DNA of 64,000 nt from Roseateles sp. GTDB taxonomy: Bacteria; Pseudomonadota; Gammaproteobacteria; Burkholderiales; Burkholderiaceae_C. The notes under the pieces are model-generated. The model was given only the letters and a program-made list of their open reading frames with translations, was not told where the DNA came from and made no database searches. The stretch lies in NCBI GenBank assembly GCA_019234295.1, contig JAFALK010000012.1, forward strand, positions 35,669 through 99,668, in the 5' to 3' direction. A program made the translations under genes and the position numbers. Position 1 is the first letter of the stretch; the number at the start of each line of letters is the position of its first letter. Shown in pieces: positions 15,299-24,551 of the stretch.

Positions 15299-18200
15299 AT
15301 GAGATTCAAACTTGCTGGCGCCGGTCTGGCGCTGATGACGGCATTTTCCTCGTTGCACGCCGCTGACGCCCCGCTGGGCCCCGTGACCAACCCGTTGTGG
15401 CTGCGCCAGAGTGCCATTTCGCCTGACGGCAAACAGATCGCCTTCACCTTCCAGGGCAATCTCTATCTCGTGCCCGCCGGCGGCGGCGCGGCGCGCCAGC
15501 TGGTGGCCAACGGCCACCACAGCACAGCGCCCGTGTGGTCGCCCGACAGCAAGCTGCTGGCCTATGCGGCCGACGTCTACGGCAACAACGACATCTTCCT
15601 CGTCTCCGCCGAGGGCGGACCCTCGCGCCGGCTGACCCAGCATTCGTCCCCAGAAACGCCGATCGCCTTCTCGGCCGACGGCAAGTCGGTGCTGTTCTCG
15701 GCCCAGCGCCAAGACGTCCCCACGAGCATGGCCTTCCCGTCGCCCGCCATGGGCGAGCTCTACGAAGTCAGCATCGAGCCCGGCCGCCGTCCCGAGCAGA
15801 TCTTCAGCGTGCCGGCCATGGCCGGCCAGTTCAACAAGTCGGGCACCCAACTCGTCTACGAAGATTGGAAGGGCTACGAGAGCGCCCTGCGCAAGCATCA
15901 CATCTCGCCGGTGGCGCGCGACATCTGGCTCTGGGACGCCAAGACCGGCGAGCACAGGAAGCTCACCAGCACCGGTGGCGAGAACCGCAACCCGGTCTGG
16001 TCGGCTGACCAGAAATCGGTCTACTACCTCAGCGAAAAGAGCGGCTCGCTCAACGTCTGGAAGATGCCGCTGGACAAGCCCGAGGCCACCCGGCAGGTCA
16101 CGCACTTCACCAAGAACCCGGTGCGCTTCCTCTCGATGGCGGCCGACGGCACGCTGTCCTTCGGCTATGACGGCGAGCTCTACACCCTGAGCGCCGATGA
16201 AGGCACGCCGCAAAAGGTGGCCGTCAGCATCGCTGCGGAGACCCTGGTTCCCAGCGTGGAGAACCTCAAGCTCTCCGAGGGTGCCACCGACATGGCCGTC
16301 AGCCCCGACGGCAGCGAGGTGGCCCTGGTGGTCCGCGGGCAGGTGTTCGTGGCCTCCGCGGAATTCGGCAACACGCGCAGCATCACCGAAGGCCCGGGCC
16401 AGAATCGCTCCGTGAGCTTCAGTCCCGATGGCCGCAAACTGCTCTATGCCTGCGAGCAAGACGGACAGTGGAGCCTGTGTGAGGCCGCCATCGCCGGCGA
16501 CAAGAAGACCGTGCCGAGCTTCTTCAACGCCCCGCGCGTGACCACCAAGGTGCTGCTCGCCAACGGCCACCAGGCTTTCCAGCCGAGCTACTCGCCCGAC
16601 GGCAAGCAGGTGGCCTATCTGCAGGACCGCGCCGCCCTGCACGTGCTCGACGTGGCCACGGGCAAGACCCGTGAAGTGCTGTCCAGCGAGTGGAATTACT
16701 CCTACTCCGACGGTGACCTGAACTACGACTGGGCGCCCGATGGCAAGAGCCTGCTCGTGCAGTTCGTGGACCGCAACCGATGGGGCCAAGAAGTCGGCGT
16801 GGTGCCGGCCGACGGCTCGGGCAAGCTCGTCAACCTGACCAACAGCGGCTACGACGACCTGCATCCGGTCTTTGGCCGCCAGGGCCAGGTCATGGTCTGG
16901 ACCACCGATCGCCAGGGCCTGCACGGCAATGGCGGCGGCGCGCGCAACGACGCCGACGTCTACGCCATGTTCCTGACCCGCGCCGCCTTCGACCGCTACA
17001 AGCTCGACAAGGCCGAGTACGCGCAGCTGAAAAAGCGTGAGGAAGACGAGAAGAAGGACAGCGGCAAGAAGGACGCGGACAAGGCCGATGCCAAGAAGGA
17101 AGACAAGAAGGAAGGCAAGAAGGAGGAGAGGAACGAGGACAAGAAGGACGACAAGAAGGACGAGGCCGTCAAGCCCGTCATCATTGAAATGGAGGGCCTG
17201 GAGAGCCGCACCGTGCGAGTCTCGCAGACCTCCGGTGACATTCGCGACTACGTGATGTCCTCCGACGGCGAGCAGGTCTTCTACGTCACCAAAGCCGGCG
17301 AGGGCTATGAGCTCTGGCAGGCCCGGCTGCGCGACAAGGAAGCCAAGCGCGTGAGCACCATGCCTGGTGGCGGCCATGGCGACGCCGTGGCCATCGCGCT
17401 GGACGCCAAGGGCGTCAACGCCTTCGTGCTGGCCGGCGGCCGCGTCCAAAAGTTCAAGGTGCCTACCGACGACAAGAGCGAGGTCAAGACCGAGCCCGTG
17501 AAGTTCAGTGCCGAGCTGCGCATCGACAACGCTGCTGAGCGGGCCCAGATGTTCGACCACGTCTGGCGCCAGACCCAGGAAAAGCTCTACGACAAGTCCA
17601 TGGGCGGCGTGGACTGGGCCTACTACCGCAAGGTCTACGCGCGCCAGCTGCCCTTCGTGGCCGATGGCCCCGACTTTGCGGAGCTGCTCAGCGAGATGCT
17701 GGGCGAGCTCAACGTCTCGCACACTGGCGGCAGCTACCGCAACGCCGCGCCGAACGGCGACGCCACCGCACACCTGGGCCTGTTCTTCGACCAGGGCTAC
17801 AAGGGCGCCGGTGTGAAGGTGGCCGAGATCATCGAGGGTGGCCCGCTGGACACGGCCGAGAACCAGGTCAAGCCCGGCATGGTGATCGAGTCCATCGACG
17901 GCGCGGCCATCGCGCCGGGCGCCGAGTTCGACTCCTTGCTCAACCGCAAGGCCGGCAAGCAAGTGGTGCTGGAGGTGCTGGATCCGGCCACGGGCAAGCG
18001 CTTTGAACAGCTGGCCAAGGCCATTGCCCAGAGCGCCGAGCGCGAGCTGCTCTACAAGCGCTGGGTGCGCAAGGAGCGAGCCCTGGTCGACAAGCTTTCT
18101 GGCGGACGCCTGGGCTATGTGCACGTGCGCGGCATGAACGACGCCAGCTACCGCCAGACCTTCGCCGAGGCCTTGGGCCGCGCGAGTGGCAAGGAGGCGC

Positions 18201-18652
18201 TGATCGTTGACACCCGCTTCAATGGCGGCGGCAACCTGCACGACGAGTTGGCCACCCTGCTCTCGGGCCAGCGCTACCTGGAGTTCATGCCCCGCGGCCA
18301 GAGCCTGGGCTGGGAGCCGGTTGGCAAGTGGACCAAGCCCTCGGCGGTGCTGGTGAGCGAGAGCAACTACTCCGACGCTCACCTCTTCCCTTGGACCTAC
18401 AAGCACCTCGGCATCGGAAAGTTGATCGGCATGCCTCTGGCCGGCACCGGCACGGCCGTGTGGTGGGAAACCATGCAAGATGGCGCCACCGTTTTCGGCA
18501 TCCCCGAGGTCGGTTTCCGTGCCGCAAACGGCGAGTACATGGAGCGGGCGCTCATCACGCCCGACATCGTCGTGCCCAATGACAAGGCCAAGCTCGATGC
18601 GGGCACGGACCAGCAGCTCGAAGCGGCCGTGAAGTCGCTGCTGTCCAAGTAA
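15299..18652 (+). CDS. Secreted tricorn-like S41 peptidase with beta-propeller and PDZ domains
   Basis: A 1117-residue protein. A Sec signal peptide (1-21, ending SLHAADAP) is followed by WD40/PD40-like propeller repeats (for example AISPDGKQIAF, APVWSPDSKLLAY, PSYSPDGKQVAY) to about residue 560. Next comes a highly charged Lys/Glu/Asp segment, then a second propeller-like part, a tricorn C1 region, a PDZ domain (about 830-910) and the S41 protease core. LNVSHTGGSY supplies the tricorn Ser-His pair, DTRFNGGG is the substrate loop and SNYSDAHLFPW holds the nucleophilic serine. It should degrade peptides outside the cytoplasm. ATG 15,299 is chosen because it begins the signal peptide. A strong terminator follows. 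Confidence 0.87.
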   Translation: MRFKLAGAGLALMTAFSSLHAADAPLGPVTNPLWLRQSAISPDGKQIAFTFQGNLYLVPAGGGAARQLVANGHHSTAPVWSPDSKLLAYAADVYGNNDIFLVSAEGGPSRRLTQHSSPETPIAFSADGKSVLFSAQRQDVPTSMAFPSPAMGELYEVSIEPGRRPEQIFSVPAMAGQFNKSGTQLVYEDWKGYESALRKHHISPVARDIWLWDAKTGEHRKLTSTGGENRNPVWSADQKSVYYLSEKSGSLNVWKMPLDKPEATRQVTHFTKNPVRFLSMAADGTLSFGYDGELYTLSADEGTPQKVAVSIAAETLVPSVENLKLSEGATDMAVSPDGSEVALVVRGQVFVASAEFGNTRSITEGPGQNRSVSFSPDGRKLLYACEQDGQWSLCEAAIAGDKKTVPSFFNAPRVTTKVLLANGHQAFQPSYSPDGKQVAYLQDRAALHVLDVATGKTREVLSSEWNYSYSDGDLNYDWAPDGKSLLVQFVDRNRWGQEVGVVPADGSGKLVNLTNSGYDDLHPVFGRQGQVMVWTTDRQGLHGNGGGARNDADVYAMFLTRAAFDRYKLDKAEYAQLKKREEDEKKDSGKKDADKADAKKEDKKEGKKEERNEDKKDDKKDEAVKPVIIEMEGLESRTVRVSQTSGDIRDYVMSSDGEQVFYVTKAGEGYELWQARLRDKEAKRVSTMPGGGHGDAVAIALDAKGVNAFVLAGGRVQKFKVPTDDKSEVKTEPVKFSAELRIDNAAERAQMFDHVWRQTQEKLYDKSMGGVDWAYYRKVYARQLPFVADGPDFAELLSEMLGELNVSHTGGSYRNAAPNGDATAHLGLFFDQGYKGAGVKVAEIIEGGPLDTAENQVKPGMVIESIDGAAIAPGAEFDSLLNRKAGKQVVLEVLDPATGKRFEQLAKAIAQSAERELLYKRWVRKERALVDKLSGGRLGYVHVRGMNDASYRQTFAEALGRASGKEALIVDTRFNGGGNLHDELATLLSGQRYLEFMPRGQSLGWEPVGKWTKPSAVLVSESNYSDAHLFPWTYKHLGIGKLIGMPLAGTGTAVWWETMQDGATVFGIPEVGFRAANGEYMERALITPDIVVPNDKAKLDAGTDQQLEAAVKSLLSK

Positions 18653-18672
18653 GCACGTCTGTCATGCATGCA

Positions 18673-18698
18673 GGGCCGGCTGCAAGGTCGGCCCTTTT
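18673..18698 (+). terminator. Rho-independent terminator after the tricorn-like gene
   Basis: GGGCCGGC (18,673-18,680) pairs with GTCGGCCC (18,687-18,694), eight pairs including one G-T, across a six-base loop, and is followed by TTTT. It lies 20 bases past the stop codon. Confidence 0.8.
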
Positions 18699-18774
18699 CC
18701 ATTTCTTGCGCGGCCCGGTTCCAAGGTCACACAAACGCAGTACGCTCCAGCCTCATTTCCAACTGGAGGTCCCA

Positions 18775-19161
18775 ATGAAGAGAGTCACTGGCATTGGCGG
18801 AATCTTCTTTCACGCCAAGGACCCGGCCGCCCTGCAGGCCTGGTACAAGCGCCATCTCGGCATCGACGTGCAGCCCTGGGGCGGTGCGGCCTTTGAGTGG
18901 GCCGACGAATCGGGCCAGCCCTTCAAGGGCACGACCGCCTGGTCCATTGGTGCCGCGGGCAGCGATCATTTCGCGCCCAGCAAGGCGAGCTTCATGGTGA
19001 ACTATCGCGTCGACAATCTGGTCGCCCTGCTGCAGGCGCTTCGCGAAGAGGGCTGCAACGTTCTGGAGAAGATGGACGATTCCGAGTTCGGCAAGTTCGG
19101 CTGGGTCATCGATCCCGAGGGCAACAAGGTCGAGCTATGGGAGCCGCTGCCGGGGCAGTGA
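18775..19161 (+). CDS. Glyoxalase/VOC-superfamily protein
   Basis: A 128-residue single vicinal-oxygen-chelate domain made of two beta-alpha-beta-beta-beta halves: FFHAKDPAALQAWYKRHLGI at the start and FGWVIDPEGNKVELWEP at the end. Such proteins are metal-dependent lyases, dioxygenases or resistance proteins; the substrate cannot be inferred. The H and E in FFHAKD and KVELWE are the likely metal ligands. ATG 18,775 has GGAGG six bases upstream. It stands between the tricorn terminator and a 158-bp gap, so it is probably a single-gene unit. Confidence 0.8.
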   Translation: MKRVTGIGGIFFHAKDPAALQAWYKRHLGIDVQPWGGAAFEWADESGQPFKGTTAWSIGAAGSDHFAPSKASFMVNYRVDNLVALLQALREEGCNVLEKMDDSEFGKFGWVIDPEGNKVELWEPLPGQ

Positions 19162-19319
19162 GGGCCAATAGGGACCGGGCTGACGCGGGAGCGTAGCGGC
19201 CGCCGATTGGCATTTTTCCCATCTGCGCATGGCACCCGCCTCGGGTTTCCCGGGGCTCGTCGCTGCACCTCGCGGTGATAACTTCGCGCCCGCATAAAAA
19301 CGATCGGGGAGCTTGCGGG

Positions 19320-22300
19320 ATGGCTTGGAGTTTCAGTCGTGCGGTGACGCATTCAGCGCTCACCTTGGGCTTGTGCGTGCTCGTCTCAGCCTGCGGTGGC
19401 GGGGGCAGTAGCTCGCCGCCGGCCCCGCCCACCATCTCTGCTCAGCCGCAGGCAGTCAGCGTTGCTGATGGGCAGACCGCGACGCTGAGCGTCAGCGCCA
19501 GCTCCGGTGCGCTGCTCAGCTATCAATGGCAGCTCAATGGCGCTGCGGTCACCGGCGCTACCGGCGCCAGCTACACGACGCCGCCCCTGGTCTACGGCAC
19601 GAACTACCCGTACAGCGTCGTGATCAGCAATGCGGGTGGCAGCGTGACCAGCCAGGTTGCCGCGATCACCGTCACGCCGGTGGCGCCGAGCATCTCGATG
19701 CAGCCGACCAGCGCGAGCATTGCCGACGGCTCGGACGCCGGCTTCGGCGTGAAGGTCAGCGGCTCGCAGCCGATCGGCTACCAATGGTTCCGCAACGGTG
19801 TGGCGATCTCGGGGGCGAACCAGAGTTCGATCACGCTTTCGCCCGTGCAGCTGTCCGACAGCGGTGCCTCGTTCACGGTTCAGATCAGCAACGTCGCCGG
19901 CAACGTGACCAGCCAGGCTGCGCAGCTGACGGTGACGCCGGTGCCCGCGCAGATCACCGTGGCACCCGCGGACCAGACCGTGCTCGACGGCGCGACGGCC
20001 AGCTACAGCGTCAAGGCGATCGGTTCCGCGCCACTGAGCTACCAGTGGCAGCTCAATGGCAAGAACATTACCGGCGCCACGTCGGCGAACTACAGCTTTG
20101 CTGCGTCGTATGCGCAGAGCGGCGGGCAATTGGCCGTGGTGGTCAGCAATGCCTACGGGACCGTCACCAGCACGCTCGCCGCGCTCAAGGTCACGCCCCT
20201 GGCACCTGTGATCTCGACGGCTCCGCAGAACTACACGGCCGGATTGGGGGCGGCGGTCAAGTTCACCGAAGCGGCGACTGGCACGCAGCCGCTGAGCTAT
20301 CAGTGGCAGGTCAGCCGCGACGGCGGCTCGACGTGGACCGACATCAGCGGCGCCACGGCCACGAGCTACACCATTGCCAGCATCGGCCTGACCCACGCGA
20401 ACAACCAGTACCGCGTGACAGTCAGCAATCCGGCCGGTTCGGTGCCCAGCCCGGCGGCGATCATGACGGTCACGTCCAACGTGCAGATCCTCGGGGGCAC
20501 GCCGGGTGGAGTCGGCTATGCGGACGGCAACGGCGCGCAGGCGCGCTTCAACTGGCCGGCCGCGATCATGCCGGACCAGAGCGGCAATCTGCTGGTGGCG
20601 GACTCTGCCAACAATGTGCTGCGCAAGGTGAGTGCGACCGGCACGGTATCGACCTATGCGGGACAAGTGGACCAGCCGACACCCGCAGATGGCAACCTCA
20701 ACTCGGCGCGCTTCAACTTTCCGGTGGCGTTGGCCAGGGATGGCGCGGGCAACACCTACGTGGCCGAGTCATGGGGTATCCGCAAGATCACGCCGGACGG
20801 TTCCGTGTCGACACTGGCCGGCGTGCGTTTCACCGCGGGGAGCGCGGACGGTCCAGGCGCCAATGCCCTGTTCAGCCAGATTACCGGCATGGCCGTGGAC
20901 TCCGCCGGCAATCTGATCGTGATCGACGGCGGCAACAACCAGACGATCCGCCGGGTTACGCCCGACGGCCAGGTCAGCACCCTGGCCGGCACCGCCGGAA
21001 AGACCGGTCATGTCGACGGCCAGGGCGCTGCGGCGAGCTTCAAAGGCCTGAGTGCCATCGTCATCGACCCCGCGGACAACCTCTACGTCACAGACAGCAA
21101 TTCAATCCGCAAGGTTACGACCGCAGGCGTGGTGAGCTTGTATGCGGGGTCGCCGGACACCGCGGGCTTATCGAACGGCAACTATCTTTCGTCCCTCTTC
21201 AACAACCCGCGAGGCCTGGCCCTGGACGTCGCCGGCAATTTGTATGTGGGCGATTACACGGCCGTCCGTGTTCTTGGCGTCAACGGGCTGGTCTCTACCT
21301 TGGCCGGGACCGACAACTGGATCGCAGGACTCGAACATGACGGTGTTGGAGGCGCAGCCGTCATTCAGGGCCTGCTTGCGCTCACCATGCTGCCAACGGG
21401 CGACCTCGCGTTCACCGAGGCCGGAGGCGCGGTGCGCCGGGTGTCGATGACTGGCCAGGTCACGACCTTGGCGGGAGTGAATGGGCAAGGTAGTGGCGAC
21501 GTCGACGGTCCGCTCGCCGGCTCGTCCAGTCCTGCCACCTTCGGTACGACCAATTCCGTTGCTGTGGATGCCGCGGGCCAGACCTACGTCAGCACGATCT
21601 ATGGGGTGCGCAAGATCGACGCGCTAGGCAACGTGACGACGATCCGGCTGCCCTCGTCTTCTTTCCTTTGCGGATATCAGACCACGCTCGCCACGGACCG
21701 ACTTGGCAACCTCTACATCAGTGCTTACAACTGCGATCAGATCTTCAAGCTGACCCCGGCTGGCGACCTTGTCACGCTGGCGGGCGCGTACACCGTGACA
21801 GGCAGTGCCGATGGCCAGGGACCGCAGGCCCGCTTCTTCCTGCCCAAGGGCATTGCCGTCGATGACAGCGGCAATGTCTTCGTTGCCGACAGTGCCAACG
21901 GCACGGTCCGTCGCATCGATCCGAGCGGCAACGTCACGACTTTTGCCGGGCAGGCGGGCTCGCTTTCCGTCCAAGATGGACAGGGCAGCGCGGCCCGATT
22001 CGTCTCGCCCTCCGGCATGACCATCGACGCCCAGAACAACCTCTATGTGACCGACTCCGCCAGCCATGTGATCCGCAAGATCACGCCCAGCGCGGACGTC
22101 ACGACCATCGGGGGCGGTGCCTACGTGGCTGGCGTGTCGAACGGACCGGTGACGCGTTTCAATCAGCCGAGTGGCATTGCCATCGACCCCGCGACGGGCG
22201 ACCTCTACATCGCCGACACCGGCAACGGCGTGATCCAGCGGCTGTCGTCGAATCTCTGGGCCTACCCCGTCGTTGGCCAGGCCGGCGTACAGAGTTTGCG

Positions 22301-22400
22301 GCCCGGTGCGGGCGGCGCCGTCAACCAGCCGAAGGGCATCGTTGTCCTGCCCAACGGCAAGATCATCTTTACTTCGGAGGTGGCCGTCGTACAGGATTGA
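19320..22400 (+). CDS. Ig-like and NHL-repeat lipoprotein
   Basis: A 1026-residue predicted lipoprotein: signal peptide and lipobox LVSAC (C26) followed by a Gly/Ser/Pro linker. Four immunoglobulin-like modules of about 85 residues follow, each with a YQW core and a SNxxGxVTS end, to about residue 400. Then come roughly ten NHL repeats of the form RFNxPxGIAxDxxGNLYVADxxNxxIRKI, which should form one or two beta-propellers. ATG 19,320 is chosen because it begins the signal peptide; 19,275 would put 15 residues before it. Likely role: a surface or periplasmic binding protein. No partner gene is adjacent. The ligand is unknown. Confidence 0.8.
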   Translation: MAWSFSRAVTHSALTLGLCVLVSACGGGGSSSPPAPPTISAQPQAVSVADGQTATLSVSASSGALLSYQWQLNGAAVTGATGASYTTPPLVYGTNYPYSVVISNAGGSVTSQVAAITVTPVAPSISMQPTSASIADGSDAGFGVKVSGSQPIGYQWFRNGVAISGANQSSITLSPVQLSDSGASFTVQISNVAGNVTSQAAQLTVTPVPAQITVAPADQTVLDGATASYSVKAIGSAPLSYQWQLNGKNITGATSANYSFAASYAQSGGQLAVVVSNAYGTVTSTLAALKVTPLAPVISTAPQNYTAGLGAAVKFTEAATGTQPLSYQWQVSRDGGSTWTDISGATATSYTIASIGLTHANNQYRVTVSNPAGSVPSPAAIMTVTSNVQILGGTPGGVGYADGNGAQARFNWPAAIMPDQSGNLLVADSANNVLRKVSATGTVSTYAGQVDQPTPADGNLNSARFNFPVALARDGAGNTYVAESWGIRKITPDGSVSTLAGVRFTAGSADGPGANALFSQITGMAVDSAGNLIVIDGGNNQTIRRVTPDGQVSTLAGTAGKTGHVDGQGAAASFKGLSAIVIDPADNLYVTDSNSIRKVTTAGVVSLYAGSPDTAGLSNGNYLSSLFNNPRGLALDVAGNLYVGDYTAVRVLGVNGLVSTLAGTDNWIAGLEHDGVGGAAVIQGLLALTMLPTGDLAFTEAGGAVRRVSMTGQVTTLAGVNGQGSGDVDGPLAGSSSPATFGTTNSVAVDAAGQTYVSTIYGVRKIDALGNVTTIRLPSSSFLCGYQTTLATDRLGNLYISAYNCDQIFKLTPAGDLVTLAGAYTVTGSADGQGPQARFFLPKGIAVDDSGNVFVADSANGTVRRIDPSGNVTTFAGQAGSLSVQDGQGSAARFVSPSGMTIDAQNNLYVTDSASHVIRKITPSADVTTIGGGAYVAGVSNGPVTRFNQPSGIAIDPATGDLYIADTGNGVIQRLSSNLWAYPVVGQAGVQSLRPGAGGAVNQPKGIVVLPNGKIIFTSEVAVVQD

Positions 22401-22485
22401 AGCAGCGACGCACGGTGGCTCGCGGGTTCCCCGGCTCACGGCAAAGCAAAATGCCGGCGTGAGTACGATTTCAAGAAACTGGGAG

Positions 22486-23292
22486 ATGGGCTTCGAGGTC
22501 GAGGGGCTGGCCGTGCGCGCGCGACTGAGCCCGATGAGCTGGGCCCATCCGGACGAAAAGCTTCAGATGGAGTTCGAACTCGGCCCCGGCCTGGGGACTG
22601 AGCTGCAGGTCTACCAGAAGCCCTTCACCGGCTGCAGCCTGCTGGACCTCCAGCTTCTCGTCGAAACGGTCCACCGGCGCCTGTCAGCTGGTGGGCTCGT
22701 TCCTTGCCCGGAATGCGGCACCCTGACCTGGAACCGAGCCGTCTTCCCATCCTCGACGCGTGACGCGCGCTGCGAGCACTGCTGGATGGGCGATTGGCGG
22801 GCGACATGGGCGGGCTACACGGATGCCGCCCTGGTCGAGCAGTTCGTCGACGATCTGGCGATGGCACGCAAGGGCTTTACGCATTGCTTCGACGGCTGGG
22901 TTCACCCGAGCCGCGGTCCCAAGCGGCTGCTGAGGGTCTTTCTACGCGGCGAGATGAGCGATGCCGACGCCGCGGCCCTGCTCAAGCAGCAGGGATGCAA
23001 GGTCTGCAACGACTATCGCGTGCGTGTGCTGCCGCCCTCGTTGAGCTTCGCCGATGCCAAGGCAACGGCGGACTTCCTGGACGCCGAGGCCGGCGCCGCC
23101 GCTGCGTTGCTGGCCTCCTTCGGAAAGCGGCGCGTGGACTCCGAACGCGCCTCCCCCGACTACTGGGCCGCACGCGCTGCCTTCGAGCTGGCGGTCGTCA
23201 AGCGGCGCATCTACGGTCGCTGGTACGCGAGAACCTTCAAGGTGCAGCGGCAGATGGAGCGGCTATTGCGGCCAGTCAAGGCGCAGGGCTGA
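22486..23292 (+). CDS. Uncharacterised protein with a zinc-ribbon motif
   Basis: A 268-residue protein that I cannot assign to a family. It contains four cysteines in CxxC-x18-CxxC spacing (C74, C77, C96, C99), which should bind zinc, and a further CKVC pair at about residue 175. The C-terminal third is helical and basic (VVKRRIYGRWYARTFKVQRQMERLL). There is no signal peptide, so it is probably cytoplasmic. The start is uncertain: ATG 22,486 has GGGAG directly against it, and GTG 22,459 has no clear ribosome site. The gene lies 85 bases after the NHL lipoprotein and converges on the UbiH-type gene. Confidence 0.65.
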   Translation: MGFEVEGLAVRARLSPMSWAHPDEKLQMEFELGPGLGTELQVYQKPFTGCSLLDLQLLVETVHRRLSAGGLVPCPECGTLTWNRAVFPSSTRDARCEHCWMGDWRATWAGYTDAALVEQFVDDLAMARKGFTHCFDGWVHPSRGPKRLLRVFLRGEMSDADAAALLKQQGCKVCNDYRVRVLPPSLSFADAKATADFLDAEAGAAAALLASFGKRRVDSERASPDYWAARAAFELAVVKRRIYGRWYARTFKVQRQMERLLRPVKAQG

Positions 23293-23308
23293 ACTGCTGG
23301 GCCGTCGC

Positions 23309-24490
23309 TCAGCGGCTGCCGAACATCATCCTGCGCGCCAGCGTCTTCCTCAGAATGGGCAGCGCGCCCACCGCGGCCAGCCCCAGCCCGCGCGCCGCGG
23401 GCAGGCCCGGCCAGCGCCAGGCGAAGCTGCGGGCAAGGAAGTCGGTGGCGGCGATCATGCTCCAGCGGTCCGGCGCGCGCTGCCATTGCACGCGGCGCAG
23501 GGCGGCATCGACGTCATCGGCCTTCTTCAAGGCTTCGACGAGGGACCAGGCATCGCGCAGGCCGAGATTCAGGCCTTGGCCGGCCACGGGATGCAGGGTT
23601 TGCGCCGCGTTGCCGATGCGGATGCTGCGCCCGTCGACGAGGCTGCGCTCGGCATTGAGCCCGAGCGCGAAGCACTTGAGCGTGCTGATGCCGAGCAGCC
23701 GGCCCGCGCGCTGGGGAAGCAGGCTCTGGATCACGGTGATCCGCTGGGCGTCGCTCAGCTGGGCGATCTCGTCCTCGTCTTGCGGCATGCACCAGACCAG
23801 GGCCGCGCGGCGCGGGGCGCCGGGCAGGGGCAGCAGGGCGAGGGGGCCGTTGCGGGTGAAGCGTTCGAAGGCCAGGCCGGCAGGCACGTCTTCGGACAGT
23901 GTGACCGTGCCCACCCAGGCGTTTTGCTTGTAGTCGTGCGTCACGGCCTTGCGCGACTGCTCGGAGAACACCCCGCCCTCGGCGATCACGGCCAGGTCGA
24001 AGGTCTCGGCGATGCCGGCGTCGATCTCCACGCCGCCCATCACGGGCTTGATGGCCTGCACCGGGTTGCCGAAGCGGGTGACGAGGCGCTGGTCATCGAG
24101 CCGGGTCCAGGCCGCCTGCAGCGGCGCCACCAGCTTGCCGTAGGCCAGCACCGCACCCAGCTGTTCCACGCGCTGCTCGGCCGCGCTGATCACGACCTCG
24201 GGTTCGCCGCCGGCGCCGAACAAGGGGCTGCTCAGCGTCGGCGGCGCTTGGCTCACATGGACTTCGAGAATCGGCTGGGCCTGGATGCCCCCCCACACGC
24301 CCAGACGCTCCAGCAGCTGCACGCTGCCCAAGGAAAGGGCCAGCGTGCGCGGATCTGCAGAGACGTCGCGATCCAGCGGTCGCGCATCGAACAGGCTGAT
24401 CTCGGCCTTGGGCAGCGCGCGGGCTGCGAGCAAGGCGAGGGAGAGGCCGGCAGGACCGGCGCCGACGATGGCAAGGCGCAGGGCATTCAT
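23309..24490 (-). CDS. UbiH/COQ6-family FAD-dependent monooxygenase
   Basis: A 393-residue aromatic-ring hydroxylase-like flavoprotein. The N-terminal dinucleotide fold shows VGAGPAGLSLALLA (9-22), and the second FAD motif reads IGNAAQTLHPVAGQGLNLGLRDAW (about 297-320), the signature of ubiquinone-biosynthesis hydroxylases. It probably adds a hydroxyl group to the ubiquinone ring precursor, but which position cannot be decided here, as Burkholderiales carry several paralogues (UbiH, UbiF, UbiI, UbiM). It diverges from the aldo/keto reductase gene across 61 bp and has no operon partner. Confidence 0.82.
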   Translation of the reverse strand: MNALRLAIVGAGPAGLSLALLAARALPKAEISLFDARPLDRDVSADPRTLALSLGSVQLLERLGVWGGIQAQPILEVHVSQAPPTLSSPLFGAGGEPEVVISAAEQRVEQLGAVLAYGKLVAPLQAAWTRLDDQRLVTRFGNPVQAIKPVMGGVEIDAGIAETFDLAVIAEGGVFSEQSRKAVTHDYKQNAWVGTVTLSEDVPAGLAFERFTRNGPLALLPLPGAPRRAALVWCMPQDEDEIAQLSDAQRITVIQSLLPQRAGRLLGISTLKCFALGLNAERSLVDGRSIRIGNAAQTLHPVAGQGLNLGLRDAWSLVEALKKADDVDAALRRVQWQRAPDRWSMIAATDFLARSFAWRWPGLPAARGLGLAAVGALPILRKTLARRMMFGSR

Positions 24491-24551
24491 TCAGCCGGAA
24501 TCATAGGCTGCTACGCTCTCGGGTTTCGCACACGTCAAACGGGAACATCCC

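Noticed and set aside
15245..18478. A 1077-codon open frame on the minus strand opposite the tricorn-like gene
   Set aside because: It is rich in Leu, Val, Gly, His and Ala with no domain, as expected for the antisense of a GC-rich gene. The plus strand frame has a signal peptide, propeller, PDZ and S41 motifs.
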